Counted from the first letter of the stretch, positions 1 to 11,849 are shown. The stretch is 64,000 nt of DNA from Chrysaora quinquecirrha (GCA_014526335.1 JACTAT010000358.1:1-64000), one strand, 5' to 3'. Made by a program: numbers and translations. Notes: a model not told the origin generated them from the sequence alone.

Positions 1-354
1 CAAGCAATGGTCAAGGAAATATAGATCATAAAGGTGTCAGAAGATGAATAGAAATGAATACTGCTTCAAAACTATTGGCAACAAGCTTTGCTTGCTCTGT
101 TAATGCAAAACTTTAACTTTTTTAATCGAAATGTAAAGTTAAAGAAATCGTTAGATTCCTTAGTAGTCTCAAATCCAGTACTAGAAATTCCTTAAGTTTT
201 GCCTATCCGAGTACTACCTTCCTTATAAAGCACTTCCTTATAAAAAATATTTGACCTGGGCAGTCATTATTGTTATCATCTTTCTTCCTCCTGTTTCCTT
301 CGCTCATTTCTATAAAGGCGCTGCGGAGGAGCGTGGGTCCAGGGCAGTGTTACA
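1..354. other. gene-free AT-rich stretch
   Basis: No coding exon, RNA gene or complete mobile element is recognisable. The only visible signal is a short motif, ccttataaa, which occurs twice near 222-250. It recurs near 10795-10825 next to the first satellite locus, so it is probably part of a dispersed repeat. Confidence 0.4.
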
Positions 355-540
355 GTAAAAGTGAGGCAGTAACGCTGCAAAGTGAGGCAGTAACGCGGCA
401 TTCAGGGCTTCATCAGAGTAATGAATGAAGCCCTGATGAAGCCCTGAATGCCGGGGCGAAATATTAGTATAAAAAAATTCGTCTTCTTTTGCTTCGTCTT
501 CTCGTCGCTTTGCAGCGTTACTGCCTCACTTTTATTTTAC
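355..540. repeat. nested foldback (inverted repeat within inverted repeat)
   Basis: The outer arms at 355-382 and 508-540 are reverse complements around the core gaggcagtaacgctgcaaag. An inner perfect 21-bp stem lies at 396-416 and 433-453 with a 16-nt loop. The left outer-arm motif is also partly duplicated directly at 381-393. This is the shape of a foldback element or MITE end. No target-site duplication was identified, so the family is not named. Confidence 0.7.
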
Positions 541-554
541 TTTATTCGCCGCAA

Positions 555-748
555 CAGGGCCTTTTTTAAGGGGATAAAACTAGGGGGGAAAAAATTTAAG
601 GGGACTTATTGTTTTATATTCTGCGTTTTCTTTCACAGTGGGAGCCCAGTCTTGGCATGTTCATTCTTCTCTTAGTCTTTTTGCCAGGAATTCATGCACA
701 ACCAGTCGCGCAGAGCTGGAGAAATAACAAGGGGCATCTGTACTTCAG
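555..748 (+). mobile_element. hAT-type MITE, left-end fragment (family 1)
   Basis: It begins with the terminal motif cagggccttttttaagggg and runs about 194 bp, closely matching the left half of the complete element at 11850-12329. It then breaks into unrelated sequence after the ctgtacttcagt motif. The right end and target duplication are missing, so this copy is truncated. The hAT assignment rests on the intact sister copy. Confidence 0.75.
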
Positions 749-1087
749 TCGATACAATCATGGACAAAATATGTTGAGACAAATACTCAGTCATATTGAT
801 TTAGGGTCTATGCCTTTGGACCCCCTTCTCCCCATCTCTTCAATGCATGTCTAAGTACTCAAGTTGAGAAAATCAGACAATCATGGACAAAATATGTTGA
901 GACATCAGAATTGTCATAAAAATGTCACACTGTTGTCCGCATGATGGATCGGTTATCTCTGATGTGATTGCAACAAAAAATTCAACATTGAACTGGGGAG
1001 GGGGCTAGGTGGGGCAATAAGGAATCTGAACGTACTTTTTAAGAATTGTCTCAACAATTTTGTCCATGATTGTAGAATCAAATCGCT
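749..1087. repeat. direct and inverted 26-bp repeats
   Basis: A 26-27-bp motif centred on tcatggacaaaatatgttga occurs directly at 754-780 and 877-903 and inverted, with minor changes, at 1048-1073. No gene is visible. The inverted pair could be the ends of a small unrecognised element or debris beside the 110-bp array. Confidence 0.55.
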
Positions 1088-2030
1088 GGATTTTTAAATG
1101 TAACCAAGTGCAACAATGCTTTTGTAAAACATTCTTCCGCTTAGCAATAGGGTTCTTTTGAGCCATTCGAAAATTAGCATTATTTAGCGTCCAATCAAAT
1201 TCTAAAATGGAGCCAAGTGCAATAAATGCCTTTGTAAAACATTCTTCCCTTAGCAATAGGGTTCTTTTGAGCCATTGGAAAATTAGCATTATTTAGCCTC
1301 CAATCAAATTCTAAAATGGAGCCAAGTGCAATAAATGCCTTTGTAAAACATTCTTCCCCTTAGCAATAGGGTTCTTTTGAACCATTGGAAAATTAGCATT
1401 ATTTAGCCTCAAATCAAATTCTAAAATGGAACCAAGTGCAATAAATGCTTTTGTAAAACATTCTTCCCCTTAGCAATAGGGTTCTTTTGAGCCATTCGAA
1501 AATTAGCATTATTTAGCCTTAAATCAAATTCTAAAATGGAACCAAGTGCAATAAATGCCTTTGTAAAACATTCTTCCGCTTAGCAATAGGGTTCTTTTGA
1601 GCCATTCGAAAATTAGCATTATTTAGCGTCCAATCAAATTCTAAAATGGAACCAAATGCAATAAATGCCTTTGTAAAACATTCTTCCCCTTAGCAATAGG
1701 GTTCTTTTGAGCCATTCGAAAATTAGCATTATTTAGCCTTAAATCAAATTCTAAAATGGAACCAAGTGCAATAAATGCCTTTGTAAAACATTCTTCCGCT
1801 TAGCAATAACGTTCTTTTGAGCCATTGGAAAATTAGCATTATTTAGCCTCCAATCAAATTCTAAAATGTAACCAAATGCAATAAATGCCTTTGTAAAACA
1901 TTCTTCGGCTTAGCAATAGGGTTCTTTTGAGCCATTGGAAAATTAGCATTATTTAGCCTCAAATCAAATTCTAAATGGAACCAAGTGCAATAAATGCCTT
2001 TGTAAAACATTCTTCCGCCTAGCAATGTTG
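1088..2030. repeat. 110-bp tandem repeat array, about 8.5 copies
   Basis: The landmark tttgtaaaac recurs at 1121, 1231, 1340, 1450, 1560, 1670, 1780, 1890 and 1999, a period of 109-110 bp. Units differ by scattered substitutions such as ccgctt versus cccctt and tggaa versus tcgaa, so the array is moderately aged. It is non-coding as far as can be seen. A short reading frame across it on the minus strand is only an effect of the periodicity. Confidence 0.92.
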
Positions 2031-2371
2031 TCCTTTTGACTTCGCGGAAAAATCTTTAGCATTGCGTTTTGTCAGACAGACCAGATATAAATGATATTGA
2101 CTTCGAAGACACTGACAGTGACAGTTGGTACACGGTGTCTGGTTGTTCTTAACTTCGGGTACGTTTTGAATAATTATTTTCTCATATATGTTTTTATAAC
2201 TCTGTTCACATGAATGCATGAATGCGTTTATGTATAAAAATTAGCTATATATGTAATTTATATGTATTTAGACAATATTATTATTACAATATTTTCTAAA
2301 TCAACGTTACACTTTTTTTTAATAAGCAACTGGTCAATAAGCAACTACACGTTTTTTTTTATAAGGAACCT
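2031..2371. other. gene-free stretch
   Basis: AT-rich sequence with short T-runs and a duplicated taagcaact motif near 2322-2345. Nothing here is supported as a gene or a named repeat. Confidence 0.4.
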
Positions 2372-2379
2372 TTGGTCTG

Positions 2380-3269
2380 CAGGGCCGTAGCTACGGGGTG
2401 TGGGGTGTGACACCCCCCAGGCAAGCCGTCCGTCGGCAAATTTGAGAAGAACGGAATTTTTTGGCAATACTAACTAAGGGCGAGAGATGTTGCAAATCAA
2501 AAGAAACAAAAAAGTGTCGGCAAATGTCGGGAAAGCGTTCAGCACATAGCTTGCCGACGAATACTAGCATCCGTCTGGCCCAGGGGGCAAAGTGGCGAAC
2601 ACCAGCCGTGCCCTCTAATAGATGAATGTTACAGAAAATTTATGGGCCCTTTCCGTGAAAGTTTGCGAAGATAATTTACATGCACCTAATTATTACAGTC
2701 ATGAGTAGGGCCTCACAATGACCGGTATCTACAGTTTTCGTGAACCAATTTAAAAGCGGATGGATATTAAAATCGTTTTGTGCCGTGCGTCTTGTGACCA
2801 CACGCAAAATCATTCTCCTTATCATAGCAAACAAGATGGTTGAATCTTCACCAGAGCAAAGTCAATCATAATACATACTGTAATGTTTTTACAGTTTTAT
2901 TTTGAAAACTAATATCGACTGAGCGTATTTAAGATGAATTCTTTATTAGTGGGTGTGGTTCAGAAACATTATTTGTCACACCCTGAACCGGGCCCTTTTG
3001 ATTTGGTAGCCACCCTGCAATTGTGGTGCCAGACCGCCCATATTTGGTGCCAGACCGCCCATGTGTGTCCCCCATTTCTATATGATGTTCTATGATTCAA
3101 GCATAATATTGCTTACCTGACGGTTGTGTGCAATGCATGGGAAACAAAAAAAATTCGCTAAGGAAAGAGCAACAGCCAAGCCACACCCATATCTAAAGAG
3201 CCACGCCCATTTTGTCGGCAAAATGCTGAGCTACACCCCCCCAGTCGTTGAGTCCTAGCGACGGCCCTG
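2380..3269. mobile_element. hAT-type non-autonomous element with 8-bp TSD (family 2)
   Basis: The 890-bp element starts with cagggccgtagctacgggg and ends with the imperfect inverse cctagcgacggccctg. The flanks carry an exact 8-bp target duplication, ttggtctg, at 2372-2379 and 3270-3277. CAGGG-type inverted ends with an 8-bp duplication are the hallmark of the hAT superfamily. No transposase reading frame is present, so it is non-autonomous. Perfect TSDs suggest a fairly recent insertion. Confidence 0.9.
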
Positions 3270-3277
3270 TTGGTCTG

Positions 3278-5468
3278 AGTTGAGGCTGGAGTTCCTTAAT
3301 TTTTCAACAAAATGAGGCTGAAAGTTCCTTATACTGTTCCTTGTCGTGGGATATGAATAAATACTAATTTTTACTGCAAATTCATCGAAACTATTCTTCA
3401 TTTCTAACTTTAGGTATAAATGGAGCCTTTTGGGGAAGAACGATGGGAAATATATTGTACTTCTGTTCCTTTTTCGTACAAACCGTCTTGTTCTTTAAAA
3501 AAGAGTTTTTTAGTTTTTCATCCGAGCCTCAACAGTTCCTTAAAGTTACTTAATTTTTTGGGAATTTTCAGCCTCGAGTTCCTTGGCCATTTGTATTTAC
3601 CGGCATTGGAACTGTGGCATCGGCATTGGAACCGGCATTGGCAATGGAATTGGCGCCATTTTTATATCTAAGTCAGAATGCAAACACAACTTACCAGGGG
3701 GGTTGCATAAAAGATTTTAGCTCCAAATCTTTCTCAATTGTGTTGCTTTTTTACTTCCGTTTTTAGTTTTTTGGCTTTTCGAATGTGATGGGATATCCAA
3801 GGGAGCAATGTTGTGGGAAGGGCGGGCAGAACAAGGCAGAAAAATGCTTCATATGACCTGTTTCAGTTACTATTTTTCTTGCATGAGTACACTTGACAAA
3901 ATGAAATTAAACTAGCTCAGAGCTCCTGTTCACGACATTGTGGGAGCACTACGCTCCGAGCGGGCACAGAACAAGATCTTTCAATCACAGATCTCAAAAT
4001 TTATAACAGGAATAAACTTGACCTAAAAAGGACAGAGCATGGAGCGCACAAACGGGATCTGTCACGAAAGTAAAGAAGAGTCACGACTCAATAAATGGAA
4101 CGTTTTTTCTTGCTTTTGTTTTTATTTCAACATATAACCAACAAATGCCAACGAACGATAATACATATTGTTAAAGCGTAAAACCAGTCAGAGTTTCAAA
4201 TGAATGGCTGTGAGAAAAATTTTTGGACAGAATACACTCATTTTCTTATAAGAAATTACTATGCTCTTGAACATACACGTATTTTGTTATAACAAGCTAA
4301 CAAATGGGTCCAATACTGAAAGTTTCTTAAAATTGCAAATTTTGAGTACTGAAAGTTTTTTAAGAGTTTTCTAAAGTATCTATACTGGAAGCATAGTAAT
4401 TCTATCTGAATGGTGTTCCCAATACATTTATCGATCGTATTTGACTGTTTGTGGCTTTCCAATTTGTCTGGTTGTCACAAAATTTCAATCGGCTCACGGA
4501 ATAGGAAGTAGGAATGGACAACGGAAGTGCTGCCTACTTAAACAAATGCTCGGCAACTGGGGCACCCCTGTGAGATGTTTTGTGAGATGCTTCAACGGAA
4601 GTGCTTGTACTTTCTTCCAGACATTTATATCCCGTTGACATGCCAAGACATCACGTTTTTACCAAAACACAACAAGTTTCAAAAAAAGGTTTTGAATTGA
4701 AATGAAAAATAACACTTTATGAGTTTGTACCTTATGAGTTTAAGTTTGTCTTGCTCTGTTCTTGTTCAATTTTATACGAAACTCTGCATATTGTGTTCTA
4801 ATATTGTTTTGAATAGGCTAATAAGTAAACCAAATGAAACCCAGTGAAGAATTAAAGGGGAATTTTGATACCTGAGAACATTCGAAAAGCCAAAAAACTA
4901 AAAGAGGAAGTAAAAAAGCAACACAATGGAGAGCCGGTGTGGCATGTAAATCTGCATGGTAACCAGAAATGCGTGGGACATGCAAAGCTGATTTTGACGT
5001 AGGGTCACATGTCAAACATCATTTTGCGTATACTATAGATCGCAAAATAAGGTTTTGCGTTCTCAAAAAATGACCAAAACAACACAAAGAAACACAAATA
5101 ACACATCACAGAATACAATAAAAGTAAGAGATGAAGAAGAAACAGAAAAACTTAAATACAGTAAGCAATTATTACTAAAAATTTTCAATACAAAGGATTC
5201 ATGTAATCATAAACCAACCCAAGAAAACCTGGGGGCAGTCAACTTCGGAAGACACGGGGTTTCCATTAATGGAAACAGATATTTAATTCATAAGACTTTA
5301 AAACTTTCGAATAAACAGACGAATTTGTCTATAAGAATCCCTTTACAACAAACCCAGAATCTCGAGTGGTCAAAAATTTAAGCAGCTCCAGTGCTGGAAA
5401 ACTTTTCACAAAGAAACTTCTCATCTCGATTGGCAAAATATTCTATTTTTAATTTCCGTGTTTCGTCT
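3278..5468. other. gene-free repeat-rich stretch with a 49-bp inverted repeat
   Basis: No gene is recognised. A 49-bp segment at 3737-3785 (core ttttttggcttttcgaatg) recurs almost perfectly inverted at 4879-4927, which may mark the ends of an approximately 1.2-kb element. The motif agttcctta recurs several times at 3290-3560. The open frame at 5055-5381 is Asn/Thr/Lys-rich with no family signature and is not called a gene. Confidence 0.5.
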
Positions 5469-5727
5469 AGGATAAAGTAATTCTCCTTCACACACGATTG
5501 CAGTACAGTACGCAATGATGGAATATAAACAGCTGGTTTTTGGACATCATGAATTTAATGTCCCATTGCACCGAGATGGAAGCTCTTATCACCAACATAT
5601 TTCTACACGATAGCGCACTTGACTTGAATATTACCTGGGATAAATTTTATTAAATTCCTCCTTGAGAAAATTTATACAGAAATTATTTACCTAAGGGGGT
5701 CCCTCTTTTTTGGGCCACCCTGTATTA
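5469..5727 (-). repeat. left inverted flank of satellite array 1 (element end ggccaccctgta)
   Basis: This 259-bp segment is nearly identical, inverted, to 10479-10736 on the other side of array 1. Its inner border reads ggccaccctgta, the complement of tacagggtggcc, which looks like the end of a DNA transposon. A second short homology follows inside the border (about 5776-5812 versus 10426-10456), so the inversion also includes sequence between this element and the satellite. Confidence 0.85.
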
Positions 5728-5994
5728 CGCACACACCAATTGGAAGTCGACAGCATTCAAGTACGATCGATTTTCAGATACTAACCATTCAGACAAAATT
5801 GCTATTTCACCCTATAGTTTTTCATGAGCTTCGTAAGCACCTTTCAGTGAGCACAGGGACAAATTCTAAGTTTTTTTGTATAACAAATGCGTGTAACTAA
5901 GCAGCTTTTTCTCAATACCACGCAGAATTTCATGACGAAAAATCACTAGCAAATATAAAGAGTTTAATTGTATCATTTGAACTGCTAGTAAGTT

Positions 5995-8900
5995 ATAACA
6001 GTTAGAAACAGATTTTAAGTTGATAGGACTTTAAAATTTCCGAACAAATATACCCACGCAGTTCTTTTCACCTGGCCACGCAGAAAATTATAAGGCTCAG
6101 TATGAAAATTTCTGCGTGGCCTAAATTACTTGAAGAAGAAAAAGACCTAACAAATAAAAACAGTTTCATCATGTAAATCGAAGCTTTGCCAAATAATAGA
6201 AACAGCTTTTAGGTTGATAAAGCTTTTAAATTTCCTAAAAAATATACCCACGCAGTTTTTTTCACATGGCCACGCAGAAATTTATAAGGCTCAGTATGAA
6301 AATTTCTGCGTGGCCTAAATTACTTGAAGAAGAAAAAGACCTAACAAATAAAAACAGTTTCATCATGTAAATCGAAGCTTTGCCAAATAATAGAAACTGC
6401 TTTTCACTTGATAAGACGTTGAAATTTTCCAATAAATATACCCACGCAGATTTTCTCATTTGGCCACGCAGAAATTTATAAGGCTCAGTATGAAAAAATC
6501 TGCGTGGCCTAAATTACTTGAAGGAGAAAAAGACCTAAGAAATAAAAACAGTTTCATCATGTAAATCGAAGCTTTGCAAAATAATAGAAACAGTTTTTAG
6601 GTTGATAAGGCTTTTAAATTTCCTAAAAAATATACCCACGCAGTTTTTTTCACATGGCCACGCAGAAGTTTATAAGGCCCAGTATGAAAATTTCTGCGTG
6701 GCCTAAATTACTTGAAGAAGAAAAAGACCTAACAAATAAAAACAGTTTCATCATGTAAATCGAAGCTTTGCCAAATAATAGAAACAGCTTTTCACTTGAT
6801 AAGACTTTGAAATTTTCCAATAAATATACCCACGCAGATTTTCTCATTTGGCCACGCAGAAATTTATAAGGCTCAGTATGAAAAAATCTGCGTGGCCTAA
6901 ATTACTTGAAGGAGAAAAAGACCTAAGAAATAAAAACAGTTTCATCATGTAAATCGAAGCTTTGCAAAATAATAGAAACAGTTTTTAGGTTGATAAGGCT
7001 TTTAAATTTCCTAAAAAATATACCCACGCAGTTTTTTTCACATGGCCACGCAGAAATTTATAAGGCCCAGTATGAAAATTTCTGCGTGGCCTAAATTACT
7101 TGAAGAAGAAAAAGACCTAACAAATAAAAACAGTTTCATCATGTAAATCGAAGCTTTGCCAAATAATAGAAACAGCTTTTCACTTGATAAGACTTTGAAA
7201 TTTTCCAATAAATATACCCACGCAGATTTTCTCATTTGGCCACGCAGAAATTTATAAGGCTCAGTATGAAAAAATCTGCGTGGCCTAAATTACTTGAAGG
7301 AGAAAAAGACCTAAGAAATAAAAACAGTTTCATCATGTAAATCGAAGCTTTGCAAAATAATAGAAACAGTTTTTAGGTTGATAAGGCTTTTAAATTTCCT
7401 AAAAAATATACCCACGCAGTTTTTTTCACATGGCCACGCAGAAATTTATAAGGCTCAGTATGAAAATTTCTGCGTGGCCTAAGTTACTTGAAGAAGAAAA
7501 AGACCTAAGAAATAAAAACAGTTTCATCGTGTAAATCGAAGCTTTGCCAAATAATAGAAACCGTTTTTAAGTTGATAAGGCTTTCAAATTTCCGAAAAAA
7601 TATACCCACGCAGATTTTTTCATTAGGCCACGCAGAAATTTATAAGGCTCAGTATGAAAAAATCTGCGTGGCCTAAATTACTTGAAGAAGAAAAAGAGAA
7701 ACAGTTTCATAATGTAAATCGAAGCTTTGCCAAATAATAGAAACAGTTTTTAAGTTGATAAGGCTTTAAAATTTCCGAAAAAATATACCCACGCAGATTT
7801 TTTCATTACGCCACGCAGAAATTTATAAGGCTCAGTATGAGAATTTCTGCGTGGCCTAAATTACTTCAAGAAGCAAAAGACCTAACGAATAAAAACAGTT
7901 TCGTCATGGAAATCGAAGCTTTGCCAAATAATAGAAACAGTTTTTAAGTTGATAAGGCTTTAAAATTTCCTAAAAAATATACCCACGCAGATTTTTTTCA
8001 CATGGCCACGCAGAAATTTATAAGTCTCAGTATGAAAAAATCTGCGTGGCCTTAATTACTTGAAGAAGAAAAAGACCTAACAAATAAAAACAGTTTCATC
8101 ATGTAAATCGAAGCTTTGCCAAATAATAGAAACAGCTTTTAGGTTGATAAGGCTTTAAAATTTCCTAAAAATATACCCACGCAGTTTTTTCACATGGCCA
8201 CGCAGAAATTTATAAGGCTCAGTATGAAAATTTCTGCGTGGCCTAAATTACTTGAAGAAGAAAAAGACCTAACAAATAAAAACAGTTTCATCATGTAAAT
8301 CGAAGCTTTGCCAAATAATAGAAACAGTTTTTAAGTTGATAAGGCTTTAAAATTTCCTAAAAAATATACCCACGCAGATTTTTTTCACATGGCCACGCAG
8401 AAATTTATAAGGCTCAGTATGAAAATTTCTGCGTGGCCTAAATTACTTGAAGAAGAAAAAGACCTAACAAATAAAAACAGTTTCATCATGTAAATCGAAG
8501 CTTTGCCAAATAATAGAAACAGTTTTTAAGTTGATAAGGCTTTTAAATTTCCTAAAAAATATACCCACGCAGTTTTTTTCACATGGCCACGCAGAAATTT
8601 ATAAGGCTCAGTATGAAAATTTCTGCGTGGCCTAAATTACTTGAAGAAGAAAAAGACCTAACAAATAAAAACAGTTTCATCATGTAAATCGAAGCTTTGC
8701 CAAATAATAGAAACAGTTTTTAAGTTGATAAGGCTTTTAAATTTCCTAAAAATATACCCACGCAGTTTTTTCACATGGCCACGCAGAAATTTATAAGGCT
8801 CAGTATGAAAATTTCTGCGTGGCCTAAATTACTTCAAGAAGAAAAAAGACCTAACAAATAAAAACAGTTTCATCATGTAAATCGAAGCTTTGCCAAATAA

Positions 8901-10420
8901 TAGAAACAGTTTTAAGTTGATAAGGCTTTTAAATTTCCTAAAAAATATACCCACGCAGATTTTTCATACTGCCACTTAGAAATTTATAAGGCTCAGTATG
9001 AAAAAATCTGCGTGGCCTAAATTACTTCAAGTTCTGCGTAAGTAATTTTTTAAAATTTTAAAGTTTTATCAACTTAAAAAACTGTTTCTATTATTTGGCA
9101 AAGCTTCGATTTACATGAAAACTGTTTTATTTGTTAGGTCTTTTTCTTTCCTAAAAATTTAGGCCACGCAGATTTTTTCATACTGAGCCTTATAAATTTC
9201 TGCGGCTCAGTATGAAAAAACTGCGTGGGTATATTTTTTAGGAAATTTTAAAGCCTTATCAACTTAAAAACTGTTTCTATTATTTGGCAAAGCTTCGATT
9301 TACATGATGAAACTGTTTTTATTTGTTAGGTCTTTTTCTTCTTCAAGTAATTTAGGCCACGCAGATTTTTTCATACTGAGCCTTATAAATTTCTGCGTGG
9401 CCTAATGAAAAAAACTGCGTGGGTATATTTATTGGAAAATTTCAAAGTCTTATAAAGTGAAAAGCTGTTTCTATTATTTGGCAAAGCTTCGATTTACATG
9501 ATGAAACTGTTTTTATTTGTTAGGTCTTTTTCTTCTTGAAGTAATTTAGGCCACGCAGATTTTTTCATACTGAGCCTTATAAATTTCTGCGTGGCCTAAT
9601 GAAAAAATCTGCGTGGGTATATTTTTTCGGAAATTTTAAAGCCTTATCAACTTAAAAACTGTTTCTATTATTTGGCAAAGCTTCGATTTACATGATGAAA
9701 CTGTTTTTATTTGTTAGGTCTTTTTCTTCTTCAAGTAATTTAGGCCACGCAGATTTTTTCATACTGAGCCTTATAAATTTCTGCGTGGCCTAATGAAAAA
9801 AAACTGCGTGGGTATATTTTTTAGGAAATTTTAAAGCCTTATCAACTTAAAAACTGTTTCTATTATTTGGCAAAGCTTCGATTTACATGATGAAACTGTT
9901 TCTATTTGTTAGGTCTTTTTCTTCTTCAAGTAATTTAGGCCACGCAGATTTTTTCATACTGAGCCTTATAAATTTCTGCGTGGCCTAATGAAAAAAACTG
10001 CGTGGGTATATTTATTGGAAAATTTCAAAGTCTTATCAACTGAAAAGCTGTTTCTATCAATTCTGCAAAGTTCGATTTACATGATGAAACTGTTTTTATT
10101 AACCAGTTCTTTTTCTTCTTGAAGTAAATTAGGCCACGCAGATTTTTTCATACTGAGCCTTATAAATTTCTGCGTGGCCTAATGAAAAATCTGCGTGGGT
10201 ATATTTTTTGGAAAATTTAAAAGCCTTATGAACTTAAAAGCTGTTTCTATTATTTGGCAAAGTGCACTCGATTTACATGATGAAACTGTTTATATTAACC
10301 AGGTCTTTTTCTTCTTGAAGTAATTTAGGCCACGCAGATTTTTTCATACTGAGCCTTATAAATTTCTGCGTGGCCTAATGAAAAAACTGCGTGGGTATAT
10401 TTATTGGAAAATTTCAAAAG
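5995..10420. repeat. 194-bp satellite array 1, palindromic (inverted at about 9031)
   Basis: Units of about 194 bp run in one direction from 5995 to about 9030 (roughly 15 copies) and in the reverse direction from about 9031 to 10420 (roughly 7 copies). In the forward arm, copies at 6262, 6650 and 7038 are spaced by 388 bp, so the real repeat is partly a dimer. Every unit carries ccacgcag motifs on both strands; for example, 6268-6283 and 6300-6315 form a perfect 16-bp stem with a 16-nt loop. Short reading frames inside units are periodic artefacts. Confidence 0.95.
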
Positions 10421-10478
10421 TGAAATAGCAATTTTGTCTATGGTTAGTATCTGAACTCGTAAAACTTCTGTTTCTATA

Positions 10479-10736
10479 CAGGGTGGCCCAAAAAAAAGGG
10501 ACCCCCCTTAGGTAAATAATTTCTGTATAAATTTTCTCAAGGAGGAATTTTATCAAATTTATACCAGGTAATATTCAAGTCAAGTGCGCTATCGTGTAGA
10601 AATATGTTGGTGATAAGAGCTTCCATCTCGGTGCAATGGGACATTAAATTCATGATGTCCAAAACCAGCTGTTTATATTCCATCATTGCGTACTGTACTG
10701 CAATCGTGTGTGAAGGAGAATCATTATCCCAGAGCA
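10479..10736 (+). repeat. right inverted flank of satellite array 1
   Basis: Inverse partner of 5469-5727. It begins with cagggtggcccaaaaaaaag and runs outward. On the minus strand it contains the end of a 141-codon open frame (10537-10962) that finishes close to the putative element end. The left copy is frame-shifted. The frame could be transposase debris but shows no catalytic motif I recognise. Confidence 0.85.
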
Positions 10737-10964
10737 AAATTGTCACGACCATTAATGTATGGTCAGTCATATTAGAGAAGTGTATAAAGCCGAGTTCCTT
10801 ATAAAGGTGTTCCTTATAAAAAAAAACGTGTAAGGGCGGGGATTTGCTCAAATTTTTTGTTGAAATAGCTTTCTTTATACAATACATCATTGCAAACTTG
10901 TCAATTACGTTGAACAGCATGAAAGGAGCCAGAAAAAGAGTTTTTAGGGGGTACCCAGTCATTC

Positions 10965-11180
10965 TGTGAGAGCTGAAAGACCAGATACGTTAACTAGAGG
11001 AAATGATTTGAAAATAAAAAGAGCGATGCCAAAGATGTCCGAGAAAGATGTCGTAGTTTGAGAATCACAGACACTTGGAACAAATTACCGAACAACGTAG
11101 TAAATGCTAATTCTTCGACTTCATTCAAAACATACATTGACAATTTATTTGGTGAGACCAAGTACTCAGTGGACAAATAA
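10965..11180 (+). pseudogene. LINE reverse transcriptase C-terminal fragment, frameshifted
   Basis: Translation in one frame gives the typical LTRGNDLKIKRAMPKMS stretch. After a one-base shift near 11055 it continues with RITDTWNKLPNNVV and a terminal Phe/Lys-rich helix to the stop at 11178-11180. This LTRGN...WNKLP...SFK pattern is the usual C-terminus of non-LTR retrotransposon ORF2 proteins. No upstream polymerase domain is present, so this is a 5'-truncated dead copy. A TCA-rich microsatellite follows it, as at many LINE 3' ends. Confidence 0.8.
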
Positions 11181-11260
11181 GAAATGATCTCGAAACTCTA
11201 ATGTGAGTTTATGTTAACCAACAACAACTTTCGAGCTGTAGCGATCTGTGACAGGCTTCA

Positions 11261-11416
11261 TAATCATCATTATCATTATCACTATCATCATCAATCACCA
11301 ACACTACCACCATCATCTTCATCGTTTCGTCATCATCATCATATTCGTCAATTAATCAAGGTATCATTGTAATCGTCATAATTATGATGATCGAAACCAT
11401 GATCATGATTGTCAGT

Positions 11417-11465
<49 letters not shown>

Positions 11466-11528
11466 ATATCGTCATCAATATGAAGGTAATTTATCACAAC
11501 CATCATCACGATCGTGACCATCATCATA
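11261..11528. repeat. (TCA)n-rich microsatellite
   Basis: Imperfect tcatca/atcatt repeats become pure (ATC)n around 11420-11465, just downstream of the LINE fragment. The repeat gives poly-Ile or poly-Asp open frames that are not genes. Confidence 0.95.
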
Positions 11529-11763
11529 AATGGTGGGTTTATTGTGCCGTGGCATCAATATCTGCTGCACAAATAATTTAACTGTTAGCTGTTTTTCGGC
11601 TTAATTTTTAAGTGTTAAATGTTATTTCATGAAATTTTTTGAAGTTAACTGTCTTGTTGACCCCCCATCTGGACCCTCTTTTAGCCTAATGCAGTATTTA
11701 ATTATGAAATTATGTTATGTTATGTTAACTTTTTGATGCATGATTGAACTAGAGCAGTTAAAG

Positions 11764-11818
11764 ATGAAGACAATTTGGTTTTTGCTGATTGCTCTTGGAT
11801 TTGCATTCGCATTTTGCA
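11764..11818 (+). CDS. putative first exon of a small secreted protein (signal peptide)
   Basis: The ATG at 11764 opens 18 codons encoding MKTIWFLLIALGFAFAFC, a textbook signal peptide (one Lys, a hydrophobic core, small residues at the end). The exon closes in phase 1 at a consensus donor, gtaagt (11819). A pyrimidine tract ending in an acceptor-like ttcctag lies at 12352-12368, but a MITE (12376-12792) is inserted seven bases beyond it, and the frame hits a stop inside the MITE. So this may be a broken gene or an exon that splices elsewhere. A signal exon ending in phase 1 is common in secreted peptide genes. No mature product is identified and I assign no function. Confidence 0.4.
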
Positions 11819-11849
11819 GTAAGTTGGATTTTCATTGCCCAGCAAAGCT

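Noticed and set aside
5055..5381. 108-codon Asn/Thr/Lys-rich frame
   Set aside because: Composition follows the AT-rich background; no homology, signal or splice context.
5995..10420. CRISPR-like array
   Set aside because: Regular spacing with short conserved palindromes looks superficially similar, but the whole 194-bp unit is repeated with no unique spacers and the genome is eukaryotic.
10537..10962. 141-codon minus-strand frame as a transposase gene
   Set aside because: It overlaps the inverted flank, the left copy is frame-shifted, and no DDE or RT motif is visible.
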